DNA of 61,878 nt, taken from Streptomyces sp. AC550_RSS872 (GTDB lineage: Bacteria > Actinomycetota > Actinomycetes > Streptomycetales > Streptomycetaceae). Numbering within the stretch: position 1 is the stretch's first letter; each line of letters opens with the position of its first letter. The position numbers and the translations under genes are program-made. Of the stretch, positions 47,838 to 55,685 are shown piece after piece. The DNA lies in assembly GCF_019049285.1 (NCBI RefSeq), contig NZ_JAGMUL010000173.1:40185-102062 (forward strand), read 5' to 3'. Under the pieces are notes generated by a model. It saw only the letters and a program-made list of their open reading frames with translations. It was not told the DNA's origin and searched no databases.

Positions 47838-49109
47838 ATGAAGCAGCGAACACTGTGGTCGGCGACCCTGGTTGCCGGGCTCCTTGTCTTATCCGGCTGC
47901 GGAAGCGCCTCCGACCCGGATTCGGCGTCCGGTGGTTCGAAGGGCAAGCTCGTCGTCTGGGACTGGAAGTCCGGCGACGCCGCAGCGTCCTCGTACGTCA
48001 AGAAGGCCAAGGCCGACTTCGCCAAGCAGCATCCCGGCGTGACGGTCGAGTTCGTCGCGCAGCCCTTCGAGCAGTACTACACCCTGCTCGGGGCCGCCAT
48101 CCAGGCCGGCAAGGGGCCGGACGTCATGCTCTTCAACGGCGGCGGGCAGATCCGTGACCGCGCGGACTCCCTGCTGCCGTTGGACGAGTACGTCCGTGAT
48201 GACAGGAAGCGGCTCGCCGGGTGGGAGGCCTTCACCAAGGACAGCAGGACCTACGCCGCTCCGGTGACCTTGCAAGGTCACCCGATCTACTACAACAAGT
48301 CGCTCTACCGGAAGGCAGGGCTGGACCCGGAGCAGCCGGCCACCAGCTGGGACGAGTTCGTCGCCGACTGCCGGACCATCACCGAGGCGACCGGTGCCAA
48401 GTGCTTCGCGCAGGGCAACAAGGAAGGCATCGGTATCCAGTTCTTCCTGTCCGGACTCGGCTCGGGCGTCCTGTCGCCCACGGAGTACGACGACTGGATC
48501 GCCGGCGAACGAGACTGGTCTTCGCCGGCGGTCAAGCGGGTCTTCTCGCTCTGGAAAGAGGCCGACGACAAAGGCCTGAACAACGACGGGGCGAACTCGA
48601 CTGCGATGTTCAACGACGCGTTCGCGGTGTTCCAGTCCCAAAAGGCCGCCCACGTCATCGGGTTGATGTCGGACATCGGGCACTGGAAGGACTTCGCCGA
48701 ATTCCTCGACACCGACGATGTCGGCGTCATGAAGGCGCCGGTCGTCACGGCCGGTGCCACTCCGAGCCTTCCCTACGACGGCGGCATCGGCTACGCCGTC
48801 GCGAAGTGGACCAAGGACCCCGAGGTCGCCGCCGACCTGGTGCGCTCCCTGACCTCGACCGACGCACTGAAGTCGTTCTACGCCGACGCGGGCGCCATCG
48901 CGGCCGACCGCACCGTGGACGTCTCGAGCGCCGGCCCAGCCGTCGCCACCATCGTGTCCGAGATCGACCGTGGCAAGCCCGCCCTGCATGTGGCCCTGCC
49001 GTCCAAGACGGTGGACCTGATGGGGCGGCTGTCCCAGCAACTGCTGAGCGGATCGGTCACGGTCGACGCGGCGGTCGAGCAACTGGCGGCGTCCGACCAG
49101 GCGGGCTGA
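47838..49109 (+). CDS. Extracellular sugar-binding lipoprotein (CUT1 ABC transporter)
   Basis: 423 residues. A lipoprotein signal ends at LVLSGC, then a family 1 solute-binding protein (KLVVWDWKSGDAAASSYVKK, AIQAGKGPDVMLFNGGG, PIYYNKSLYRKAGLDPE, YDGGIGYAVAKW). It delivers a carbohydrate to the two permeases encoded next. As in many Streptomyces operons no ATPase gene is present, so a shared ATPase such as MsiK encoded elsewhere would be needed. A TTA codon lies in the signal peptide (47889-47891). The frame is open well upstream, but the ATG at 47838 is the one that gives a signal peptide. The substrate is likely an oligosaccharide or uronate-containing sugar, judging from the dehydratase in the operon. 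Confidence 0.94.
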   Translation: MKQRTLWSATLVAGLLVLSGCGSASDPDSASGGSKGKLVVWDWKSGDAAASSYVKKAKADFAKQHPGVTVEFVAQPFEQYYTLLGAAIQAGKGPDVMLFNGGGQIRDRADSLLPLDEYVRDDRKRLAGWEAFTKDSRTYAAPVTLQGHPIYYNKSLYRKAGLDPEQPATSWDEFVADCRTITEATGAKCFAQGNKEGIGIQFFLSGLGSGVLSPTEYDDWIAGERDWSSPAVKRVFSLWKEADDKGLNNDGANSTAMFNDAFAVFQSQKAAHVIGLMSDIGHWKDFAEFLDTDDVGVMKAPVVTAGATPSLPYDGGIGYAVAKWTKDPEVAADLVRSLTSTDALKSFYADAGAIAADRTVDVSSAGPAVATIVSEIDRGKPALHVALPSKTVDLMGRLSQQLLSGSVTVDAAVEQLAASDQAG

Positions 49110-49113
49110 GGCC

Positions 49114-50094
49114 ATGTCACCCATTGGTTCGTCGGGCCGCGCCGCTCAAGCAGGGCGGAGCGACGGGGCGCGAGCAGGTGAGGCGGCAGATGGCCGCGGC
49201 CCTGCGTCGAAGTCTCCGCGAGTCCGGGGCGGCCGGCGCGCCGACCGCCTCGCCCCCTACATCCTGGTCGCTCCCGCTGTCCTGATCATCGTGGTGCTCC
49301 GGCTCTGGCCACTGGGACTGGGTGTCAACTTCTCCTTCACCGGTGACGGCGAACGCAACGGCGCCACGGTGGGGTTCGACAACTACGCGGAGCTCATCGA
49401 CGACCCGCTGTTCCGCACCGCGCTGCGCAACGTCGGACTGCTGGTGCTGCTGCTGCCGGTCGCGGTCGCGATCCCGGGACTGCTCGCCACCTTCATCTAC
49501 CTGCGGGTGCCTGGACACCGGATCTTCCGGAGCGTCTACTTCTTCCCGGCCGTGCTCTCACCGGTGATCGTCGGCGCGATCTTCAACCTGCTCCTCGCCT
49601 TCGACGGTCCGCTGAACGCCGTGCTCGGCGGCTCGGGGCTCGGCCCGGTGGACTGGCTCGGCGATCCCGACGTAGCCATGTTCACCGTCGTCGGCGTGCA
49701 CATCTGGGCGACGTCAGGGATGGCGCTGGTGGTGTTCCTGGCCGGGTTCTCGACCCTGGACCCCGCGCTCCTGGACGCCGCACGGGTCGACGGCGCCTCG
49801 CTCGCGCGGATGATCTGGCACGTCATCATCCCGGGTCTGTCCCGCACCATCCAGTTCGTCGTCGTCACCACGATGATCGGGATGCTGACCTCGATGTTCG
49901 GGCTGCTCTACGTCATGACCAGTGGTGGCCCGGAAGGATCGACCTACCTGCCGGAGTACTACATCTGGGTCCAACAGGGGCAGATGAGCCGCCCGGCGCT
50001 CGCGTCGGCCGCGTCCACCTTCCTCTTCCTCATCATGCTGGTCGTGGGCCTGTTGCAGGTCGGCCTGCTGCGCCGGGCGGGGAGGGAGGACTGA
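49114..50094 (+). CDS. CUT1 sugar ABC transporter permease (MalF/UgpA-like)
   Basis: 326 residues with a long basic, Ala/Gly-rich N-terminal tail (about 1-45), then about six membrane segments. The cytoplasmic EAA loop reads DAARVDGASLARMIWHVIIP, the site that contacts the ATPase. It follows the binding protein by 4 nt and overlaps the next permease (TGATG at 50092-50096). Confidence 0.94.
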   Translation: MSPIGSSGRAAQAGRSDGARAGEAADGRGPASKSPRVRGGRRADRLAPYILVAPAVLIIVVLRLWPLGLGVNFSFTGDGERNGATVGFDNYAELIDDPLFRTALRNVGLLVLLLPVAVAIPGLLATFIYLRVPGHRIFRSVYFFPAVLSPVIVGAIFNLLLAFDGPLNAVLGGSGLGPVDWLGDPDVAMFTVVGVHIWATSGMALVVFLAGFSTLDPALLDAARVDGASLARMIWHVIIPGLSRTIQFVVVTTMIGMLTSMFGLLYVMTSGGPEGSTYLPEYYIWVQQGQMSRPALASAASTFLFLIMLVVGLLQVGLLRRAGRED

Positions 50095-50921
50095 TGTCCC
50101 GCCTGGGACCGAGCAGATGGCTGGTCGCCGTGCCGATGGCGCTCCTCGCCCTGGCGACGGTCTACCCGCTGCTGTTCACCGTCAACGTCGCGATGAAGAC
50201 CCGCCGGGAGTACGTCCTCGACCGGTTCTCCCTGGTAAGCGCTCTGAGGTGGGACAACCTCAGCACCGCGTGGAACAGCGACGGCATGGGGCGGTACTTC
50301 CTCAACTCCGTGATCGTGGTGACCTGCGCCGTGGCGCTGTTGCTGCTCATCGGGTCCATGGCCGGGTTCGCGCTGGCCCAGGTGCGGTTCCGCGGCTCGT
50401 CCGCGCTGACTCTGGTCTGCCTCGCGGCGCTGTTCATCCCGTTCCAGGTGATCATGGTGCCGCTGGCCAGGATCATGGCCGACGGCGGTCTCATCGACAC
50501 CTATCCGGGGCTGATCCTCGCTTACGTCGCGCAGTTCCTGCCGTTCACCGTCTTCTTGATGACGAGCTACTACCGAGCGGTGCCCACCGAGCTCGTCGAC
50601 GCCGCACGGATCGACGGCAACACCCTGTACGGCGTCTACCGGCGGATCATGCTGCCGATGGGTGCTCCGGCACTGCTGTCGGTGGGCATCCTCGACGCGC
50701 TGTTCTGCTGGAACGACGTGCTCATCTCGCTGCTGATGATGCCGTCGGCCGACCATCGCACCCTGATGGTGGGCATCACCTCGCTGCGCGGCCAGTACTC
50801 CGCCGACATCCCCACCTTCGCAGCCGGTGTCCTGATCGCCGGGCTCCCCGTGTTGGTGACCTACCTGTTCCTCCAGCGCCAGATCGCCGACGGCGTGACG
50901 GCCGGCGCGACGAAGGGATGA
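50094..50921 (+). CDS. CUT1 sugar ABC transporter permease (MalG/UgpE-like)
   Basis: 275-residue inner-membrane permease. Its EAA loop is DAARIDGNTLYGVYRRIMLP. The first transmembrane helix starts near residue 8 and the C-terminus is short and basic, as in MalG-type partners. It overlaps the preceding permease and ends 3 nt before the dehydratase gene, so the whole set is one operon. Confidence 0.94.
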   Translation: MSRLGPSRWLVAVPMALLALATVYPLLFTVNVAMKTRREYVLDRFSLVSALRWDNLSTAWNSDGMGRYFLNSVIVVTCAVALLLLIGSMAGFALAQVRFRGSSALTLVCLAALFIPFQVIMVPLARIMADGGLIDTYPGLILAYVAQFLPFTVFLMTSYYRAVPTELVDAARIDGNTLYGVYRRIMLPMGAPALLSVGILDALFCWNDVLISLLMMPSADHRTLMVGITSLRGQYSADIPTFAAGVLIAGLPVLVTYLFLQRQIADGVTAGATKG

Positions 50922-50924
50922 CGC

Positions 50925-52127
50925 ATGCGCATCACCGGGTACAGAACCCTGACGACGGCGCAGCGATGGGGTCGACCTGTCGGTGACGCCAACGGCGTCT
51001 ACGCCGACGGCGTCATGCCGGTGCCGGTCGTCATCGTCGAGACCGATGAGGGGATCACCGGAGTCGGCCTGGGACCGCACGTCGAAGCCGACGCGATCTT
51101 CGCCGCCATCGACGGCCAGGACCCGCGCGCGGTGACCGCCCTCTACGACCGCATGCTGCGGCACACCTTCAAAGCCGGGCATGCCGGCGTGGTGTTCGGC
51201 ACGATCGGCGCGTTCGACACGGCGTTGTGGGACATCAAGGCACAGGCCGTGGGTGAGCCGCTGTGGCGGTTGCTCGGCGGCAACGACCGCATGGTCCACG
51301 CCTACGCCTCCGGCCTGGACATCGGCCTCACCGACGACGAGCTCGTCGCCGCCTACCAGGTCTATGCCGAACGCGGGCTGAGGGCGGCGAAGCTCAAGGG
51401 CGGCCTGGACATCGAGCGTGACCGGCACCGGCTGTCTCTCGTACGCGAGGTATTGACCGAGGCCGCGCACGGAACCCGGCCAGGGCTCATGCTGGATGTG
51501 AACGAGTCCTGGAGCCGCAAGCAGGCGGTACGCCACGTCGCTGAACTGGAACGCACACTCGACCTGACCTGGATCGAGGAACCGGTCCGGCGCTGGGACG
51601 CCGACGGCTTGGCCGCTGTCAGCCGTGGCGTACGGACGGCGGTCGCCACGGGGGAGAACCTCACCGGCCTCGAGCAGTTCCGCCCGCTGATCGCGGCCGG
51701 AGGCGTCGACATCGTCCAGACGGCCGCGGTCTGGGGAGTCACCCACTTCCTGCGTGTCGCCGCGCTGGCGCACGCCTACGACCTGCCGGTCAGCCCGATC
51801 GGCAACACGCCTGTCGCGCTGCTGCACGCCGCGACGTCGGTGCCCAACCACCTCGTCAGCGAATTGCAGGGCCTGCGGCCGCCGATCGGCGTCGCGATGG
51901 ACCTGCACGTCGAGGACGGCTCCTTCGTGCTCGGCGACATGCCGGGCCTGGGCATCCGGATCGACGAAACGGTGATGACCGCGGCCCCTCAGGGCACGGC
52001 ACAAGCACCCGACGGACCGCACATACGGCCGGAGCAGGCCGGCCGGCGGCTGCTCGCGGTCACCCCTGGACCATGCCGATCCACCGCGGAAGGGACGTCA
52101 GACACCATGGAGATGGAGGATCGATGA
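50925..52127 (+). CDS. Enolase-superfamily sugar-acid dehydratase (mandelate racemase/MLE-like)
   Basis: 400-residue cytoplasmic TIM-barrel enzyme with an N-terminal capping domain. The three Mg-binding residues are visible in LDVNESW (Asp), WIEEP (Glu) and GENLTG (Glu). The base region on the second strand is AAKLKGG (KxK). The opposite strand reads SPIGNTP, without the His of mandelate racemase and galactonate dehydratase, so the exact reaction cannot be read. Dehydration of an aldonic or uronic-type acid to a 2-keto-3-deoxy acid is the likeliest role. The stop overlaps the start of the truncated SDR (ATGA, 52124-52127). Confidence 0.88.
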   Translation: MRITGYRTLTTAQRWGRPVGDANGVYADGVMPVPVVIVETDEGITGVGLGPHVEADAIFAAIDGQDPRAVTALYDRMLRHTFKAGHAGVVFGTIGAFDTALWDIKAQAVGEPLWRLLGGNDRMVHAYASGLDIGLTDDELVAAYQVYAERGLRAAKLKGGLDIERDRHRLSLVREVLTEAAHGTRPGLMLDVNESWSRKQAVRHVAELERTLDLTWIEEPVRRWDADGLAAVSRGVRTAVATGENLTGLEQFRPLIAAGGVDIVQTAAVWGVTHFLRVAALAHAYDLPVSPIGNTPVALLHAATSVPNHLVSELQGLRPPIGVAMDLHVEDGSFVLGDMPGLGIRIDETVMTAAPQGTAQAPDGPHIRPEQAGRRLLAVTPGPCRSTAEGTSDTMEMEDR

Positions 52128-52465
52128 ATGCGGTTGTCCACTGCGGGGCCCGCACCCTCGAGACCGAGACCGAGATCGAGACCGAGAGCCGGGCCGCCGA
52201 GGCGCCGGCCCTGGCCAAGGAGTGGGGCGGGCGCGGCGTCAACGTCAACGCCATCGCACCGGGCCGCATCGCCACCGACAACACCGAGGCGTTACGCGCG
52301 GACCCCCAGCGCAACCCGGCGATCCTTGGCCGCCGGATCCCGGCCGGTCGCTGGAGACGCGCCGACGATCTCGCCGGGGCCACGGTGTTCCTCGCTTCCC
52401 CGGCGTCGGACCATGTCGACGGCATCGTTCTTCCCGTTGACGGCGGATGGCTGGGGCGATTATGA
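52124..52465 (+). pseudogene. Truncated short-chain dehydrogenase (KduD-like C-terminal third)
   Basis: 113 residues. From about residue 28 the sequence matches the C-terminal part of KduD-type SDRs (LAKEWGGRGVNVNAIAPGRI, TDNTEALRADPQRN, IVLPVDGGWLGR). The glycine-rich cofactor motif and the YxxxK catalytic pair are missing and are replaced by a short 5' segment encoding ETETEIETE from a GAGACC/GAGATC repeat. It keeps a strong GGAGG site, an ATGA overlap with the dehydratase and a TTA codon (52292-52294). It therefore looks like an internal deletion of about 150 codons in a once functional operon gene. The product cannot be an active dehydrogenase. Confidence 0.85.
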
Positions 52466-52566
52466 GCCGCCGCGCATTACCAGCCGGCCGCACCCGAGTC
52501 GATCGTGCGTGCGAACCCGAGGGTGGCGACGCGCGCGGCACCTGTGGCGGCCTTGCCCGGGGCAAC

Positions 52567-53475
52567 ATGTACGGGCTCGTGATGCGAGCCGGCCGAGCCG
52601 ACGAGACGAGCCTGGTCGTCGCCGCACAGGCCGGCGATCCACGAGCGCTCGACGACCTGGCCGCGACGTACCTGCCGCTGGTGTACGCGATCGTGCGCAG
52701 GGCACTGGGCGAGCGCGCGGACGTCGACGACGTGGTGCAGGAGACGATGCTGCGGGTCCTTCCCGAGCTGCGCACGTTGCGCGCCCCGGAGTGCTTCCGG
52801 CCCTGGCTGGCCACGATCGCGACACGACAGATCAGCACCCATCTGAACCGGCGGCAGGCGGACGCCGAACGGACTGCCTCCCTCGACGAGATGGCCGACC
52901 CGCCGGATGCCGACGCCGAGAACCTGGCCCTGATCCACGTCGAGCTGTCCGGTCATCGCCGAAAGACCGTACGCGCCAGTCGATGGCTCGACCCGGAAGC
53001 CCGGGCGCTGCTGTCGCTGTGGTCGCTGGAGACCGCGGGCCGGCTGACAAGGGCGGAGCTCGCGGCGGCGCTGGGAACGAGCGTGGCTCATGCGGGTGTG
53101 CGCGTCCAGCGGATGCGCAACCAGCTGGAGCAGAGCCGGTCACTCGTCGCCGCGCTGGAAGCCAGCCCCCGGTGCCCACAGTTGACCGCCGCGCTGGGGG
53201 GCTGGGACGGCGTACCGAGCACGCTGTGGCGTAAGCGCATCACCCGGCACACCCGATCCTGTGCGGACTGCGGCCGGGCCGCCGACGAACTGGTCCCCCT
53301 TGAGCGGCTGATCGTCGCCTTGGCGCTGCTCCCCGTCCCGTCGGCGCGGTCGGCGACGGTGCTCGGCTTTTCGGCACTACGGCGACTGCGACTGTTCAAG
53401 CAGGCCGCCGATAACGAAAACTGTCGCGATTTACACGCGTCCGCCACTCCAATTCGCCGCCTGAAAACGTTATGA
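52567..53475 (+). CDS. ECF-type RNA polymerase sigma factor with C-terminal extension
   Basis: About 302 residues from the ATG at 52567; the frame is open back to 52462 and ATG 52582 is also possible, so the start is uncertain. Region 2 is clear (LVVAAQAGDPRALDDLAATY, ALGERADVDDVVQETMLRV, FRPWLATIATRQISTHLNRR), and region 4 is present but divergent (LTRAELAAALGTSVAHAGVR). A zinc-finger-like segment follows (ITRHTRSCADCGRAADELVP, an HxxxCxxC arrangement) and then a hydrophobic stretch, like ECF sigmas fused to an anti-sigma-type domain. The protein then ends in a short polar tail, where relatives I know often continue into membrane or carbohydrate-binding parts, so it may be shortened. A TTA codon (53431-53433) lies near the end. 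Confidence 0.85.
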   Translation: MYGLVMRAGRADETSLVVAAQAGDPRALDDLAATYLPLVYAIVRRALGERADVDDVVQETMLRVLPELRTLRAPECFRPWLATIATRQISTHLNRRQADAERTASLDEMADPPDADAENLALIHVELSGHRRKTVRASRWLDPEARALLSLWSLETAGRLTRAELAAALGTSVAHAGVRVQRMRNQLEQSRSLVAALEASPRCPQLTAALGGWDGVPSTLWRKRITRHTRSCADCGRAADELVPLERLIVALALLPVPSARSATVLGFSALRRLRLFKQAADNENCRDLHASATPIRRLKTL

Positions 53476-53899
53476 GGGGAGGCCGTCAATAGTCCTGCTT
53501 CTCCGGTTAGTTGTACGACGGCTCAGGCCGATATATATATGACGATTCCCTCTTGAATAGACCATGGCAATCTGTCAATCTTCTAGTCGTCGACGCGTGA
53601 CGTTCCCCGTTCATGACCTGTGAAAGCGGAATCCGAAATCGGTCTACGGATTGCCAGTTGCAGTTCCTGAACCAGCTGACCGGAGATCCGGGCGAAGCCG
53701 GGGAGCGAGGCTTTCCAGGCGCCACGGCAGCGGCATGACGCTGACATGCTCGCTGCGCGAGCGATCTGGGAGGGGGCCGGCGCGGAGAGGGCAAGCTCCG
53801 CGCCGGCTCGGCCGGCTGCCGGCTGCCGTCAGGCGTCAGGCGTCAACAGATCCTGCACAGCGCAGACGTGACCACACCGCCAACCGGGAAGGCACGACC
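53476..53899. other. Intergenic region before the GH5 gene
   Basis: About 420 nt. It includes an unusually AT-rich stretch with TATATATAT near 53531-53540, followed by lower-GC sequence to about 53650. It probably carries the promoter of the GH5 gene. No CebR box, tRNA or convincing small gene was seen. Confidence 0.5.
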
Positions 53900-55381
53900 A
53901 TGCCCCACCCCCATCGCCGGCGCTACCTCGCCCGGGCGCTCGCCTGCATCCTGACCGCTCTCGGCGCGCTCGCGGTCGTCGAGCCCCAGAGCGCCTCGCC
54001 GGCCGCCGCCGACACCGCCCAGTTCCGCGGCGTCAACTGGGCCCGGCTCGGTGACAACTTCCACGGTGGACCGCTGGTCCTGCACGGGTTGAGCGGCTCC
54101 GACAGCTACCAGACGGTCGTGGCGAAAGCCAACGCCGTCTACACCGGCTTCGAGAACAACCTCGGCGCCAACACCGTTCGGCTCCCGATCAACACCTATA
54201 CCGTCGGGACGAGCTGGTGGGGCGCGTACACGGGCGCGATAGACGCAGCCACCGCGAAGGGGTTCAAGGTCGTCCTCTCCTACTGGGAGGACGGAGTGGC
54301 CGCCCGCGGCGGTCGCATCGTCAACACGAGCGCCTTCGACACCATGTGGAACACCGTGCTTGGCCGGTACGGCACCAACAGCCTCGTCCACTTCGAGCCG
54401 ATGAACGAACCGGGCGGGCACAGCGCCGGAGAGTGGGCGAACGTGGTGAGCAACTGGATCAGCAGCCGCCCGTCGATTCCGCGGAACCGCATCTTCGTCA
54501 GCGGCGCCGGCCTGAACACCGACATCAAATCCATGTGCGCCGACCGCCGCCTCGACGGGACGTTCCTGTCACTGCACCACTACACGTTCTTCAGCGGCGC
54601 GAAGACCTACGACCAGTGGGTGGCGTACCTGCGGAACGCGATCGGCTCCTGCGCCGACCGTACTGTCGTCGACGAGTTCGGCGCGCCGATGGATACCGGG
54701 CTCAACTACCACGACGCCGGCAGCACCGACAACTTCGTGCGCTACTTCCGGGCCACCACAACGGTGCTCCGGGAACTGCGGATCGGCTCCGTCTACTGGC
54801 CCGGGCTGGGCGGGAAGATACGCGCCGGCCAGGATGACGACTGGTATGCCATGCAGAAACTGCACGGCACCGGCACCGACCTCACGCTCAGCACCCCCAG
54901 CGCCAGCGGCCGCGAGCGCCTCCGGTACGGCTGGGGGCTGGACGGCGACGCCCCGGCCCCGACGAGCTTGCTGCGCAACGTCGGCACCGGGCGCTGTCTG
55001 GACATCCCCGGCGGGAGCGCGGCGAACCTCCAGGTCCAGGTGGACACCTGCGCCAACTCGGTCGGACAGCAGTGGACCTCGACGGCCGGCGGACAGATCA
55101 CCGCACTCGGGGGCGAGAAGTGCCTGGACGCGTACAGCAGCGGGACGACGAACGGCACCGTGGTCGGCACGTGGGCGTGCAACGGCGGCGACAACCAGCG
55201 TTGGACGGTGGGCGCTGACGGCACCGTCCGCAGCGTTCACTCCGGCCTCTGCCTCGACGTGAACACCGCCACCTCCAAGGTTCAGCTGTGGGCGTGCTGG
55301 GGCGGCGACAACCAGAGATGGCAGATCCAGAACACGGACGCGCGACGCGACGCCCGACGCGGCGGACACGGTGGACGGTGA
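53900..55381 (+). CDS. Secreted GH5-family glycosidase with CBM13
   Basis: 493 residues. The ATG at 53900 follows GGGAAGG and opens an Arg-rich Sec signal ending SPAAA. The catalytic TIM barrel (about 40-345) carries the acid/base Glu in FEPMNEPGGHS and the nucleophile Glu in VVDEFGAPMD, with NTVRLPIN and LHHYTFF as further GH5 landmarks. A ricin-type module follows (about 355-480). The family hydrolyses beta-1,4-glucan, mannan or related backbones; the subfamily is not readable by eye. The last residues (ARRDARRGGHGGR) run out of the trefoil into DNA that elsewhere encodes dehydrogenase remnants, so the natural C-terminus was probably altered by a deletion junction. Confidence 0.88.
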   Translation: MPHPHRRRYLARALACILTALGALAVVEPQSASPAAADTAQFRGVNWARLGDNFHGGPLVLHGLSGSDSYQTVVAKANAVYTGFENNLGANTVRLPINTYTVGTSWWGAYTGAIDAATAKGFKVVLSYWEDGVAARGGRIVNTSAFDTMWNTVLGRYGTNSLVHFEPMNEPGGHSAGEWANVVSNWISSRPSIPRNRIFVSGAGLNTDIKSMCADRRLDGTFLSLHHYTFFSGAKTYDQWVAYLRNAIGSCADRTVVDEFGAPMDTGLNYHDAGSTDNFVRYFRATTTVLRELRIGSVYWPGLGGKIRAGQDDDWYAMQKLHGTGTDLTLSTPSASGRERLRYGWGLDGDAPAPTSLLRNVGTGRCLDIPGGSAANLQVQVDTCANSVGQQWTSTAGGQITALGGEKCLDAYSSGTTNGTVVGTWACNGGDNQRWTVGADGTVRSVHSGLCLDVNTATSKVQLWACWGGDNQRWQIQNTDARRDARRGGHGGR

Positions 55382-55404
55382 CCGCCGGCCGCGGCGCGCT
55401 CCGC

Positions 55405-55612
55405 GTGGGGATCAAGGGGTCGCTCGGCGCGGTCGCCTTCGACCTGGAGCGCCTCAACGAGCTGGAGTTCCACGACGCCACCGGGACCGCTTCCGTGCGC
55501 TGAACGCGATCGGCCACAACGGGCTGATCTCAGTCGAGTGGGAGGACGCCGGCGTGGCCTGCTGATCCGAGCGCCCGAGGCGCTGCCGTTCGTTCGGAAG
55601 CAGGCGTCCGGC
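55405..55612 (+). pseudogene. Fused remnants of a Gfo/Idh/MocA dehydrogenase and a sugar isomerase
   Basis: Three short pieces in different frames. At 55405-55486, VGIKGSLGAVAFDLERLNEL resembles the C-terminal part of Gfo/Idh/MocA sugar dehydrogenases. At 55491-55562, FRALNAIGHNGLISVEWEDA and at about 55568-55612, RAPEALPFVRKQAS, resemble consecutive parts of the C-terminus of sugar-phosphate isomerase/epimerase proteins, interrupted by a frameshift and stop. The two families are commonly encoded side by side, so a catabolic gene pair was deleted down to its 3' scraps. No product is expected. Confidence 0.7.
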
Positions 55613-55685
55613 CGTCGCCTTTCTCACCGGTGGTTTGTCATCACCGAAGTCAGTGACCTGCTCCAGTCCGTGAAGGGAGAACGAC

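Noticed and set aside
52073..52123. Earlier start for the SDR fragment
   Set aside because: It overlaps the dehydratase tail and has no ribosome site; GGAGG precedes the ATG at 52124.
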